From positions 1 through 64,000 of the IMG/VR virus record IMGVR_UViG_3300002052_000002: a stretch of DNA of 64,000 nt, one strand, 5' to 3'. This DNA comes from a virus. The notes under the pieces were generated by a model. It ran no database searches. It was not told the DNA's origin and worked only from the letters and a program-made list of their open reading frames with translations. Below, piece by piece: positions 1 to 7,285 of this stretch. Positions within the stretch are counted from its first letter, which is position 1. Each line of letters begins with the position of its first letter. Made by a program: the position numbers and the translations under genes.

Positions 1-103
1 CTGCTTTAGCTAGATGCAAGACGACTACTCCACATAGGAGCGCCAGAGCCACTGGAACAAAAAGCATTAGTAAGAATTCACACATCAGCCACATCGCTTC
101 CAC
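1..103 (-). CDS. Membrane-protein fragment, cut by the window edge
   Basis: Only the first 34 codons are visible. GTG at 103 follows a GGGGA ribosome site; an in-frame ATG at 94 is the alternative. The visible part is strongly hydrophobic (LLMLFVPVALALLCGVVV), so it is a membrane segment or signal anchor. Its ribosome site overlaps the end of the gene stopping at 107. Family not recognised. Confidence 0.55.
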   Translation of the reverse strand, partial: MEAMWLMCEFLLMLFVPVALALLCGVVVLHLAKA

Positions 104-106
104 TTA

Positions 107-280
107 TTATTCCCCTTTCTTTATTTGGATATCTATTTTAACAGTTATTTCATCTTTATCAGATTTATTGGCAAGTTTATACGCATCATCTAATGCATTC
201 CAAAATCGCCTTACCAACTTTATTTGCCATGCTTCTGATTTCCCACTTAATATAGAGCGTAAAGTCCTATGAAATATCAT
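107..280 (-). CDS. Small hypothetical protein (57 aa)
   Basis: I start at ATG 280 (MIFHRTL) because GAGAGG lies about nine bases upstream; a longer frame with a TTG start at 334 has no better site. The protein is charged, probably helical, and ends in a lysine-rich strand-like tail (VKIDIQIKKGE). No family recognised. It follows a terminator-like hairpin at 424-445, so it may head a new transcript. Confidence 0.55.
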   Translation of the reverse strand: MIFHRTLRSILSGKSEAWQIKLVRRFWNALDDAYKLANKSDKDEITVKIDIQIKKGE

Positions 281-408
281 AAAAACATCCCTCTCGCTGT
301 GCTCAGGATGCGTCAGAATAAGAGATAATATCAAATACTATACCAACTCTTATGCTTTTTCATCCTTAATAAATTATGTGTTAGTGCATATAAAAAATAT
401 ACCAATGA

Positions 409-445
409 TTCTAATAAGATAGAAAGTGCGCTTACAAGCGCACTT
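409..445 (-). terminator. Likely intrinsic terminator after the ParB-like gene
   Basis: AAGTGCGCTT (424-433) and AAGCGCACTT (436-445) are a perfect 10-base inverted repeat, followed on the - strand by TTTCTATCTTATT. The T-run is imperfect, so termination may be partial. It sits 50 bases past the ParB-like stop codon and before the 107-280 gene. Confidence 0.6.
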
Positions 446-496
446 ATGCTTTAACTCATTGAAAGTATTAAGGAAAATGAAAATCTTGAACTTTTT

Positions 497-1414
497 TCAA
501 TTTTCAACGTATTCTCCTATCCTGTATATTAAATCTAATTCAAATATAGAGCCTTTCTTTTTATCTAAATTCTTATAAATCTCCTTTATTGTTTCCAATA
601 TAGTTCCAAGGAACTGTTTATCCCAACTCTCTGATTTTCCAAAAGTAATCCTAAATTTCTTTTCATTCTCTGCCCATTCTATTTTTGGTTTTGATCCTCC
701 CCATTTCGGCTCATCTTTTTCCCATAACTCCTTAGCTTTCTCGTGTGAGATGTGAAGTTTCTTAGCTAAGTCCCTATGGGATATAAGACCTTTTTCATCT
801 TTTGTTGGGCGGCCCCTCCTTCTTCCAGTAGCTAAACATTTAATTTGTGCTACCGCTTTCTCTTGGTCTTCTATTGTCATTTGTCTTCGGCAGAGATTGA
901 TATTAATGAATAAATCTAATTTCTGATTATCATCCAAATCATCCACTATGATACAAGGAACCTTCTCTATTCCAACTTTCTTAGCCATTATGTAACGATT
1001 TCGACCATCGATAATTTCATTGTTTTTAGTAATGAGAAGAGGAAGTAAGACTCCCTTTTCCTTTATGTCCTCTCCAAGACGCTCTTGGTCTCTTATCGTT
1101 ATATCCATTTTTGGAATAGTTTTAATTGTTAATAGGTCTTTTACGTTCACAAAAACAATAGTATGTTTTGTAATCTTAGACCATACTTTTCTTAATTCTT
1201 CATTGGATAACTTCTTAACATCTTTAAGTTCTTCCTCTGAAGCGTGTTCAAACTTCTGCATCTTTATAAGTCTATCAGGGACTTCCTTTGCGCCTCTAAG
1301 GCGTTTAACCTTAGTACCAAGATTTCTATCTTTCTCCGCCCTGTCTACTTCTTCTTTTAAGAACTTAGCTAAACCCTTGTATTCTTTCTCTTTATAAGAA
1401 ATTGCGTCTGTCAT
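497..1414 (-). CDS. ParB/Srx-fold domain protein
   Basis: A 305-residue protein with a ParB-like nuclease/CTPase-fold segment at about residues 95-160, including EIIDGRNRYIMAKKVGIEK, the signature region where ParB proteins have a G-x-R-R motif. Residues about 210-235 (SHRDLAKKLHISHEKAKEL) look like a helix-turn-helix. ParB-fold proteins bind DNA for partitioning, transcription control or nicking; which applies here cannot be read. ATG 1414 is chosen over an in-frame ATG at 1432 because AAAGGAG sits just upstream of it and it overlaps the previous stop as ATGA. No ParA is nearby, so chromosome-type partitioning is unlikely from this context. Confidence 0.75.
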   Translation of the reverse strand: MTDAISYKEKEYKGLAKFLKEEVDRAEKDRNLGTKVKRLRGAKEVPDRLIKMQKFEHASEEELKDVKKLSNEELRKVWSKITKHTIVFVNVKDLLTIKTIPKMDITIRDQERLGEDIKEKGVLLPLLITKNNEIIDGRNRYIMAKKVGIEKVPCIIVDDLDDNQKLDLFININLCRRQMTIEDQEKAVAQIKCLATGRRRGRPTKDEKGLISHRDLAKKLHISHEKAKELWEKDEPKWGGSKPKIEWAENEKKFRITFGKSESWDKQFLGTILETIKEIYKNLDKKKGSIFELDLIYRIGEYVEN

Positions 1415-1605
1415 TCTGTCTCCTTTTTCCATTTTACTGTGGCCCCAACTGAGCTTAATTTAAGGACTTTTCTAAATCTCCATTCGAATCCGCAGAGTGG
1501 ACATTCAATTCTGACAGGAGTTAGTGATTTAAAAACGTCTTCCTCATATAAACTTTCGTCGAACGCAGCGAAAATGTGGTGACAATTTGGACATACAAAA
1601 TTCAT
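1411..1605 (-). CDS. Zinc-ribbon microprotein (64 aa)
   Basis: Two Cys pairs, CPNC near the N-terminus and CPLC near residue 37, form a classical zinc ribbon, followed by a basic tail. Translationally coupled to the ParB-like gene through an ATGA overlap, so the two may act together. Function unknown; zinc ribbons of this size usually mediate nucleic-acid or protein contact. Confidence 0.75.
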   Translation of the reverse strand: MNFVCPNCHHIFAAFDESLYEEDVFKSLTPVRIECPLCGFEWRFRKVLKLSSVGATVKWKKETE

Positions 1606-1663
1606 TTTATCCTCCCTATAATATATAAATCTGGCCTTCTAAGTCCCTCTTATACGCCAGAAA

Positions 1664-1744
1664 ATCCCAAAAAGAAAAGAGATTTAACCCATCCACAGAT
1701 AGAATCCATGCACAGAATAATTAAATCTCTTGGGACTTTGGGAT
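1664..1744 (-). other. Large imperfect hairpin in the 1606-1808 intergenic gap
   Basis: AAGAGATTTAA (1677-1687) pairs perfectly with TTAAATCTCTT (1721-1731), and outside it ATCCCAAA (1664-1671) pairs with TTTGGGAT (1737-1744). The 33-base loop carries two near-repeats, CTGTGCATGGA and CTGTGGATGGG on the - strand. It lies between the 1809-2360 gene and the zinc-ribbon gene. It lacks a clear T-run, so a structured RNA or protein-binding site is as likely as a terminator. Confidence 0.55.
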
Positions 1745-1808
1745 ATCTCCATCTATAATATATATACCATCAGCAGCTTTCTTTTGTTGTAATTTTGGGT
1801 AAATTGCA

Positions 1809-2360
1809 TCATTCTTCATCCTCATATTCTTCTTCCCACAGTTCGTCATCAAAACGAGTATGGTCAACATATATCTCATCAAGATTTATTTCATCAATAG
1901 TTGGAGTTCCTCGATGGGCAGGTCTCAATTCATCTTCCACCCATTGCCATGTAACTGTTGGTCGTCCTTCTCCCCATCTTAATGGTGGTGGAGTGGGAGG
2001 AGCTGGTTGACGCTCCATAGCTGGTTCCCAATTTGCCCACCTATATGTTCGTTCTCGTAATTCTCCCTCTACTGGTGCTGCTTCTAAGTCAACTAAAATA
2101 TCAGGGATTTCTTGCCAATAAGAACGACCACGATAATCATATATACAATGACCATGTGGTTCTCCAACATTTGGGTCTTCTAATATCAATTGTATTCTAT
2201 CAGATGTGCATTTATCGCATGTGCTAGGACAGGGTTCTATTGCGCGAACTAGCCAGACTCTTCCTACCCTAGAATTACGTTCTGACTCGTGTACTTCGTT
2301 AGGAATTTTACCTTTGAAAATATCGTGTTCTAGATTGTCCTTTTCATGCAATATCTTCAT
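1809..2360 (-). CDS. MKIL-type hypothetical protein (183 aa)
   Basis: Begins MKILHEKD, the N-terminal signature shared by many proteins of this arm. A CPSTCDKC cluster near residue 45 could bind a metal. The second half has a proline stretch (PAPPTPPP) and a very acidic C-terminus (WEEEYEDEE). Ribosome site AGAGG lies six bases before ATG 2360. No known family. Confidence 0.7.
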   Translation of the reverse strand: MKILHEKDNLEHDIFKGKIPNEVHESERNSRVGRVWLVRAIEPCPSTCDKCTSDRIQLILEDPNVGEPHGHCIYDYRGRSYWQEIPDILVDLEAAPVEGELRERTYRWANWEPAMERQPAPPTPPPLRWGEGRPTVTWQWVEDELRPAHRGTPTIDEINLDEIYVDHTRFDDELWEEEYEDEE

Positions 2361-2450
2361 ATGTGACCTCTCAGCTCGAAATCGGCGGATGAACCCCGCC
2401 CTCTACCTTCTTATATACGTCCTTATATCTAGAATCTCTTCCCCCTGCAA

Positions 2451-2627
2451 TTATTCTATTATAATAACACCATCTTCGTTACAAGTAATTCTGGTAATCA
2501 TTCGTTCACACATAATGTTCACAGGCAACATTACTGTAGATTTCTCATCATATCTTTTAAGTTGTTTTATTAGCTCCCCACAACTTAATCCTTTACGAAA
2601 ATAACGTGAATCATATTTGGTGTTCAT
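2451..2627 (-). CDS. Small hypothetical protein (58 aa)
   Basis: ATG 2627 is preceded by GGGAGG at good spacing; an in-frame ATG four codons earlier overlaps that site and is rejected. The protein has an SCGELIKQLKRYD helix and a beta-rich C-terminus ending in VIIIE. The gap upstream (2640-2800) is very A+T-rich with repeated TATATA and could hold its promoter. Confidence 0.65.
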   Translation of the reverse strand: MNTKYDSRYFRKGLSCGELIKQLKRYDEKSTVMLPVNIMCERMITRITCNEDGVIIIE

Positions 2628-2699
2628 CTTGCCTCCCATTGTAGCGTTTCCCTTCCCTCAAAATTAGATAACTTGCCCAAAATTACGCCAATTTTTACT

Positions 2700-2790
2700 T
2701 CCTGAAGGTATATATATAATAGTTATATATTAAGATTGTTCGAGGTTATATATAAAATAATATATAGTAGATGTGATTTTTATGGTTTAT
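2700..2790 (-). promoter_or_regulatory. A+T-rich intergenic stretch, possible promoter
   Basis: About 90 bases almost entirely A and T with repeated TATATATA and TATAAT-like blocks on both strands, lying between the 35-residue membrane gene and the gene at 2451-2627. I cannot place a convincing -35/-10 pair, so this is a candidate by composition only. Confidence 0.3.
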
Positions 2791-2811
2791 CACTTAGTAA
2801 AAAGCCGCCCA

Positions 2812-2919
2812 TCAGCCATCCATCTTCTTATTAGCCAGCCATCGTACAAATTTGAAGAACCAATACATAATTAAGAAGAATGTTACGATTCTGCAAACAA
2901 CATCAATCGTTGGTTCCAT
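2812..2919 (-). CDS. 35-residue single-pass membrane peptide
   Basis: ATG 2919 has GGAG seven bases upstream. The product begins MEPTIDVVCRIVTFFLIMY and forms one hydrophobic helix flanked by a basic stretch (KFVRWLANKK). It overlaps the preceding zinc-ribbon gene out of frame by 17 bases, typical for this arm. Family and role unknown. Confidence 0.6.
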   Translation of the reverse strand: MEPTIDVVCRIVTFFLIMYWFFKFVRWLANKKMDG

Positions 2920-3067
2920 CTTTTGACTCCATTTCTAATTGATTCTTTATTGGTAGTCCGCATATTGGACATAGAATAATGCCTTCTGGGCCTAATTTAC
3001 ACACAGTCCCTTCCACTAATTTACATTGACATTTCAGCCATATAGGCCATTTATATTTACTTTCCAT
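2903..3067 (-). CDS. Zinc-ribbon microprotein (54 aa)
   Basis: Carries CQC near residue 13, a further Cys at 23 and CPICG near residue 33, a compact zinc-binding arrangement. GAGAGG lies immediately before ATG 3067, a tight spacing. It starts six bases after the stop of the next zinc-ribbon gene upstream. Function unknown. Confidence 0.65.
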   Translation of the reverse strand: MESKYKWPIWLKCQCKLVEGTVCKLGPEGIILCPICGLPIKNQLEMESKDGTND

Positions 3068-3072
3068 ACCTC

Positions 3073-3288
3073 TCACTTCTCAGGGTATTTGTAATCACAT
3101 GATGTTTTAGAACATTTATATGCGGTTAATCCCCACATCTTTTCATATTCGACAAGGTCTGAACCACAGATTGGGCATATCCCAGCATTAATACAAGTAT
3201 TGATATATCGTCTTTGTCTATTCTTCTCTTCTAGAATGTTGATAGCTTTAGCCCAAATGTGTGGATTTATTGTTATTTCTTTAGACAT
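3073..3288 (-). CDS. Zinc-ribbon microprotein (71 aa)
   Basis: N-terminal helix (ITINPHIWAKAINILEEKNRQ) then CPICG and, near the end, CSKTSCDYKY, giving a four-Cys ribbon. It abuts the 63-residue membrane protein upstream, implying coupled translation. Unknown function. Confidence 0.7.
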   Translation of the reverse strand: MSKEITINPHIWAKAINILEEKNRQRRYINTCINAGICPICGSDLVEYEKMWGLTAYKCSKTSCDYKYPEK

Positions 3289-3480
3289 TTATTTATCCCT
3301 CCAGATATACCCTATTAAGCATCCGAAGAATACAAGAGTCAATGCAGCAGAGAAGAATGTACATAACGCCACACTAAAGTCATTAGTATCCGTCATCGCC
3401 TTTTCTCCTACAAACCTCCAAAACCATATTGAGCCGATACCTGCACCTGAAAATATTGTGGTTAGTACCCATTTATCCAT
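3289..3480 (-). CDS. Two-helix membrane microprotein (63 aa)
   Basis: Two predicted membrane segments: residues about 4-24 (VLTTIFSGAGIGSIWFWRFV) and about 36-59 (SVALCTFFSAALTLVFFGCL). An AGGAGG ribosome site precedes ATG 3480. Holin-like topology is possible, but there is no lysis gene beside it, so I do not assign one. Confidence 0.65.
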   Translation of the reverse strand: MDKWVLTTIFSGAGIGSIWFWRFVGEKAMTDTNDFSVALCTFFSAALTLVFFGCLIGYIWRDK

Positions 3481-3489
3481 ATTTTCCTC

Positions 3490-3615
3490 CTATACTAAAG
3501 GTAGAACGATTCTTTGACAGGCCATGCACCAGTAGTATTTCATCACTTTTTCCCAAATGACCGAAACACTTCGACAAATAGGACATTGATGTATTTCGTA
3601 AAGACCTGTTTCCAT
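3490..3615 (-). CDS. Zinc-ribbon microprotein (41 aa)
   Basis: ATG 3615 has a strong AGGAGGTGAA site. Two knuckles, CPIC and CMAC, spaced by about 17 residues with aromatic filling, make a minimal zinc ribbon. It fills the gap between two larger neighbours. Function unknown. Confidence 0.65.
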   Translation of the reverse strand: METGLYEIHQCPICRSVSVIWEKVMKYYWCMACQRIVLPLV

Positions 3616-3623
3616 TTCACCTC

Positions 3624-3818
3624 CTATAAGTTAGAAGCCCATGTTAAATCATCTAACCAGAAATAATAAAATTTATCACAAAATCCACAATGGAAATCCC
3701 CTGCAACTCTATTAACTTTGTGGTCTTCTATTACACAGTTAAATGCACACCGTTCACATCTTCGCCCACATCTTGGACATACTGCATAATCATAAATTTT
3801 ATTCTTCAGTATTTTCAT
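3624..3818 (-). CDS. MKIL-type zinc-ribbon protein (64 aa)
   Basis: Starts MKILKNKI, identical over eight residues to the N-terminus of the protein at 6512-6817 although the rest differs. Cys pairs CPRCGRRCERC and CGFCDKF suggest two metal sites. Overlaps the upstream gene by 20 bases. Unknown function. Confidence 0.7.
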   Translation of the reverse strand: MKILKNKIYDYAVCPRCGRRCERCAFNCVIEDHKVNRVAGDFHCGFCDKFYYFWLDDLTWASNL

Positions 3819-4206
3819 TCTGCACTCTTGGTCTTCGAACTCTTGTTGGCTTTACCCAAGGACGATTAAATATCCATGCAAATGCCTCTACACATAATGA
3901 ATCTACACGTCTTTTCCTTGCTCTACGATAGAATATTATATTTCCATTACACCTAGTGTGGTCAGTTATTCCCCTTATTTCTGGAATACATGGTCTATTT
4001 CCAATCCATTGTGGTCTTTCTCCTTCTGGTAGCACTCTATAACATAAAATCCCTTCTGAAGTGTCACGAGTTATCGTAACAAATTCAGGCGGTTGCGGTC
4101 TCCAAAACTGGTCTCCATAGAATTCCTGCCACGTTTCAGGGTCTGGACACCATCGTGTTCCTACTTTGTATTTCTCGAATGGGTCATTATGTTCAAGAAT
4201 CTTCAC
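3799..4206 (-). CDS. MKIL-type hypothetical protein (135 aa)
   Basis: Starts MKILEHNDPFEKY. Rich in Trp, Pro and Arg, with a basic stretch YRRARKRRV near residue 95 that could bind nucleic acid. First of a run of five overlapping MKIL-type or helicase genes reaching 6511. No known family. Confidence 0.7.
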   Translation of the reverse strand: MKILEHNDPFEKYKVGTRWCPDPETWQEFYGDQFWRPQPPEFVTITRDTSEGILCYRVLPEGERPQWIGNRPCIPEIRGITDHTRCNGNIIFYRRARKRRVDSLCVEAFAWIFNRPWVKPTRVRRPRVQNENTEE

Positions 4207-4465
4207 CAGTAAGCTCCTTTAAATCTAATGTTATATAGTCTCCTGCCACATATGGCTCTGTTCGTAGTCTCTTTATTATATAACTTAACCTAATAATCCC
4301 TAGTCTTTCCATACATTCTGTTCGCCTACAGGATACTATGGTATCTATTGGTAATGGTTCTCCACACAATGGGCAAAGTTCAAGTCCTATATCTGATAGG
4401 ACTGAGAGTTTTTCAACAAGTTTTATATTCACACATTTATTTTCTACTTGGTCGAGAATCTTCAT
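4193..4465 (-). CDS. MKIL-type zinc-finger protein (90 aa)
   Basis: Starts MKILDQVENK. CPLCGEPL near residue 31 and CRRTEC near 46 form a likely four-Cys zinc finger, followed by a helix and a short beta-rich tail. It overlaps its upstream neighbour by four bases (ATGA). Unknown function. Confidence 0.7.
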   Translation of the reverse strand: MKILDQVENKCVNIKLVEKLSVLSDIGLELCPLCGEPLPIDTIVSCRRTECMERLGIIRLSYIIKRLRTEPYVAGDYITLDLKELTGEDS

Positions 4466-4851
4466 CTTTTCCTCTTACGACGACACGCTCTCTTTATTTT
4501 CATTTCCTTATTAAATTTGATATTCTCTTTTCTAATACGAGATTCAGTGAAGAGAATTGTTTCAGTAGTTAAATTTTCAGAAAGATAAACCTTCGATTTA
4601 TTTTTCTTTATATGCTTTAAACTTTTAATGATATTATGAACTTCTTCTTCTAGTCTTTCGAAAAGTTCTTGGTCTAAGAAATCTTCATCGTCCATACAAC
4701 GAGCACATAATGGATAATATCTTGCTGTTAATAGTTTATCTCCACAAACTACACAAGTAGTTATATCTTTATCTAATTCCCACCAACCACCTCGCACCTT
4801 CCGAAAATGCATAGGAAATCGTTTTGGATGTTGGATTTCTAAAATCTTCAT
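4462..4851 (-). CDS. MKIL-type zinc-finger protein with basic tail (129 aa)
   Basis: Starts MKILEIQHP. CVVCGDK and CARCMDDED make a zinc finger near residues 33-53; a charged helix follows; and the C-terminus (KIKRACRRKRKR) is highly basic, consistent with nucleic-acid contact. ATGA overlaps at both ends indicate translational coupling. Confidence 0.7.
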   Translation of the reverse strand: MKILEIQHPKRFPMHFRKVRGGWWELDKDITTCVVCGDKLLTARYYPLCARCMDDEDFLDQELFERLEEEVHNIIKSLKHIKKNKSKVYLSENLTTETILFTESRIRKENIKFNKEMKIKRACRRKRKR

Positions 4852-5078
4852 CGGCGTCTCCTAACATAAAAATTATTTTCAAAATATTCTAACCCCCATT
4901 CTAAATGGTCTTCGCAGACCCAATGTCCCAATCCTCTATTTATTAACCAGTAATCAACATGGTTACGGCAAGGACGTTCTCCAAGATTATTGCGGTAAAT
5001 ACAGACACCGTGCGTTGGAATCCTATCAAATCTTCCATGAGGTACTTCAACTATTGGTTTCTGTTTTAGGATTTTCAT
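4848..5078 (-). CDS. MKIL-type hypothetical protein (76 aa)
   Basis: Starts MKILKQKP. Three cysteines and several histidines (CIYRNN, PCRNHVDYW, VCEDHLEW) could form a mixed Cys/His metal site, and the tail is YVRRRR. Immediately downstream of, and coupled by ATGA to, the SNF2 helicase gene. Confidence 0.7.
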   Translation of the reverse strand: MKILKQKPIVEVPHGRFDRIPTHGVCIYRNNLGERPCRNHVDYWLINRGLGHWVCEDHLEWGLEYFENNFYVRRRR

Positions 5079-6511
5079 TCATTTCCCTTTATTAATTTCA
5101 AATTCCTTTTTAATCTACTCCAAGTTTTATGATTTGTAAGCTCAGAAGAGATTTGTGTTCCTTCTTTCAAATTCTCCAATATATATTCGTCAATAGAATC
5201 CTTTAGTTGTAAGACATAATAGAAACAGGTTTGTTTTTGTCCTATTCTATGGATTCTATCCTGAGATTGGTTAAAAGCTGTTAGCCCCCAAGACATATTA
5301 TAGTATATAATATAACTAGCTGCGGTTAGAGTCAGCCCAAATCCCCCAGTAGTAGGACTGGCTATCATTATTCTAATTTCTTGGTCTTCCATAAACTTAT
5401 CTACAATTCTTTCCCTATCTTTTGGTGACATTGCTCCAGCTAATATTACATAGTTTTGTCCAACGGAAGATAACATATCAGCTATTAGCTCTGTTTCTTT
5501 TACCCACCACCTATAAATAATTATCTTTTCTCGCAATGGTATCTCGAAGATAAGGTCTCGTAATAATAGAAGTTTTGGGTTAGGATGGAATAAAACAGGG
5601 TCTTTATCCGTATAGAGGAATCCGCCAGCTATCTGACTTAGCTTCATTAATTGGGTGAGGATATTATCAACTCTAACATTCCCTTCGTCAAATTCCATTT
5701 TATGTACCAAGCCATCAGCTATCGGTCTATACAGCTCTACTTGGTCTTTACTTAAATAAGAAATCCTTTTATTCCAAACCTTTTCTGGTAGGTCAAGACA
5801 CTCTTCTTTACGCACACGGACTGCATTTATAAACATTCGCTCTTGGAATTCCTTTTCTATTTCTGGTTTTATTGCCCATTTTGGAAACTTCCATCCTATA
5901 TTCTTAAAATAAATATTCCTTGCTCTGTAAATATTTTCTCCAAAAGTTTCCCCCCTATCAATAATTCTGTATATAGTCAATAACTTAGTAAGGTCACGGT
6001 CTGATGGAGTTCCAGATAAGCCAATAACATAACCAGCTCTGTCACAAAGAATCTGTAAAGCTTTTGTTCGTAAAGTTGTCATATTTTGAGCGAAGGTTAC
6101 TTCATCCAAAATAATCATTCCGAATTTATGTTGTATAACTTTATCAAGTAATACCCCTAGAGTAGAATCTCTTCTGCCTGGAAGGGAGTCATAACTAATT
6201 ATAAATATTGAAGAATTGCTTCCAAGAAGTTTTATCTTTCTCTCTAAGCTGCCAACCAGCTTAGTATAATTGAAATAAGTATGCTCTTCTATTTGGTCTG
6301 CCCACGATTCTACTACTGATAGTGGACAAACAATCAATAGACTTTTAACTAGTCCTTGTCTATATAACATAGCAAATTTAGCCAAAGCTATCAAAGATTT
6401 ACCAGTCCCACAATCGCTCCAATCAGCACTTCTTGTTTTAGTTAAATGGAATTGCAGATTGTTAACTTGATGTTGAAATAAATCTTTCTTTAGTATCGGT
6501 ATCTTTTTCAT
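5075..6511 (-). CDS. SNF2-family DEAD-like helicase/ATPase
   Basis: A 478-residue superfamily 2 ATPase. Motif I is DCGTGKS (about residue 33), motif II ILDEVTFAQN (about 135, DEVT where many relatives have DEAH), motif III GLSGTPSD (about 167), and motif VI QSQDRIHRIGQKQ (about 417), which is typical of the SNF2 group. The family translocates along double-stranded DNA, remodelling bound proteins or aiding replication and recombination. It is compact, with no extra domains. ATGA-coupled to the MKIL-type gene downstream. Its place among accessory genes, without polymerase or primase nearby, leaves its pathway open. Confidence 0.9.
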   Translation of the reverse strand: MKKIPILKKDLFQHQVNNLQFHLTKTRSADWSDCGTGKSLIALAKFAMLYRQGLVKSLLIVCPLSVVESWADQIEEHTYFNYTKLVGSLERKIKLLGSNSSIFIISYDSLPGRRDSTLGVLLDKVIQHKFGMIILDEVTFAQNMTTLRTKALQILCDRAGYVIGLSGTPSDRDLTKLLTIYRIIDRGETFGENIYRARNIYFKNIGWKFPKWAIKPEIEKEFQERMFINAVRVRKEECLDLPEKVWNKRISYLSKDQVELYRPIADGLVHKMEFDEGNVRVDNILTQLMKLSQIAGGFLYTDKDPVLFHPNPKLLLLRDLIFEIPLREKIIIYRWWVKETELIADMLSSVGQNYVILAGAMSPKDRERIVDKFMEDQEIRIMIASPTTGGFGLTLTAASYIIYYNMSWGLTAFNQSQDRIHRIGQKQTCFYYVLQLKDSIDEYILENLKEGTQISSELTNHKTWSRLKRNLKLIKGNE

Positions 6512-6817
6512 TTATCTCTCATCGTTATCTGAATAGATTGGGTTCCCATTTGCATCATATACCATAAATGCTCCTGCTAGTAGACCTCCTCTATGGAGAT
6601 GAGCGTAGTCTTTCAGACATATTCCTGATGCTTTTCTTCCATCCTCTGACCATCTAAAATGATATAAGGTATAGTCCCACTGGCAGTTATTTTTATAACG
6701 GCATTGTGCTATTCTATGGCACACAGAGTGTCCGTAATTTGTCCAACGCCCTCTTTCTGCGCTAGACTTAAGATAACATCCTTGAAAGTTTAATATTTTA
6801 TTCTTCAATATCTTCAT
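6512..6817 (-). CDS. MKIL-type Cys-rich protein, paralogue of the 6814-7137 gene
   Basis: Starts MKILKNKI. The core (VCHRIAQCRYKNNCQWDYTLYHFRWSEDGRKA, cited in parts: a C-x5-C-x5-C cluster then TLYHF and SED) aligns with the next gene's CDREPRCAYSKRKGC, TLFHL and SEA. A shared Cys/His cluster suggests a zinc finger of CCCH type. Tandem duplication is the simplest origin. Unknown function. Confidence 0.7.
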   Translation of the reverse strand: MKILKNKILNFQGCYLKSSAERGRWTNYGHSVCHRIAQCRYKNNCQWDYTLYHFRWSEDGRKASGICLKDYAHLHRGGLLAGAFMVYDANGNPIYSDNDER

Positions 6818-7137
6818 ATTATTTCATCCTCGAAAACAGGCACCCATTCGGAGTCCCTGCTTTCACTCCTATATAATAACCACTTTCCTGCTTCTGGTCG
6901 CTCCCCACGATAGTGTAAATAATTTACAAGACATAGATTTTCTGCCTGCCGGAGAGCCTCTGAAAATTGTAGATGAAATAGAGTATGGTTAAAAGGACAT
7001 CCTTTCCTTTTAGAATATGCACAACGCGGCTCTCTATCGCATTGGTGGTAATCATATATATACCAATGTCCTACTTTCCCATTAGCCAGGAGTTGGTATT
7101 CCCGCCAATCTTTATCTTTATGACTCAGTATCTTCAT
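6814..7137 (-). CDS. MKIL-type Cys-rich protein, paralogue of the 6512-6817 gene
   Basis: Starts MKILSHKDK. Contains CDREPRCAYSKRKGC followed by FNHTLFHLQFSEA, a C-x5-C-x7-C-x3-H arrangement that resembles CCCH zinc fingers, which usually bind RNA. Overlaps the downstream paralogue by ATGA. The common core plus common N-terminus supports duplication. Confidence 0.7.
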   Translation of the reverse strand: MKILSHKDKDWREYQLLANGKVGHWYIYDYHQCDREPRCAYSKRKGCPFNHTLFHLQFSEALRQAENLCLVNYLHYRGERPEAGKWLLYRSESRDSEWVPVFEDEII

Positions 7138-7285
7138 AATATTCTTCTAATCCTTCTTCAACTCTCTTTTTCTCTTTTGACCGACTATATACTGTTGTTG
7201 GGTCTATGACTTTATTTGGCTTCAAAGGTGCTCTAACAGGGACTTTCCACTTCTTTTCCTTTAATCGCTTATAGTTAGTCTTCAT
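7118..7285 (-). CDS. Basic microprotein coupled to the amidotransferase (55 aa)
   Basis: ATG 7285 overlaps the stop of the amidotransferase gene as ATGA. The protein is very basic in its first half (NYKRLKEKKWKVPVRAP) and acidic at its end (EEGLEEYYEDTES). No domain recognised. It overlaps the start of the next MKIL-type gene by 20 bases. Confidence 0.6.
   Translation of the reverse strand: MKTNYKRLKEKKWKVPVRAPLKPNKVIDPTTVYSRSKEKKRVEEGLEEYYEDTES

Noticed and set aside
3289-3480. Holin assignment for two-helix microproteins (also at 20669 and 29645)
   Set aside because: Topology fits, but no endolysin or spanin is adjacent, so the call would rest on size alone.
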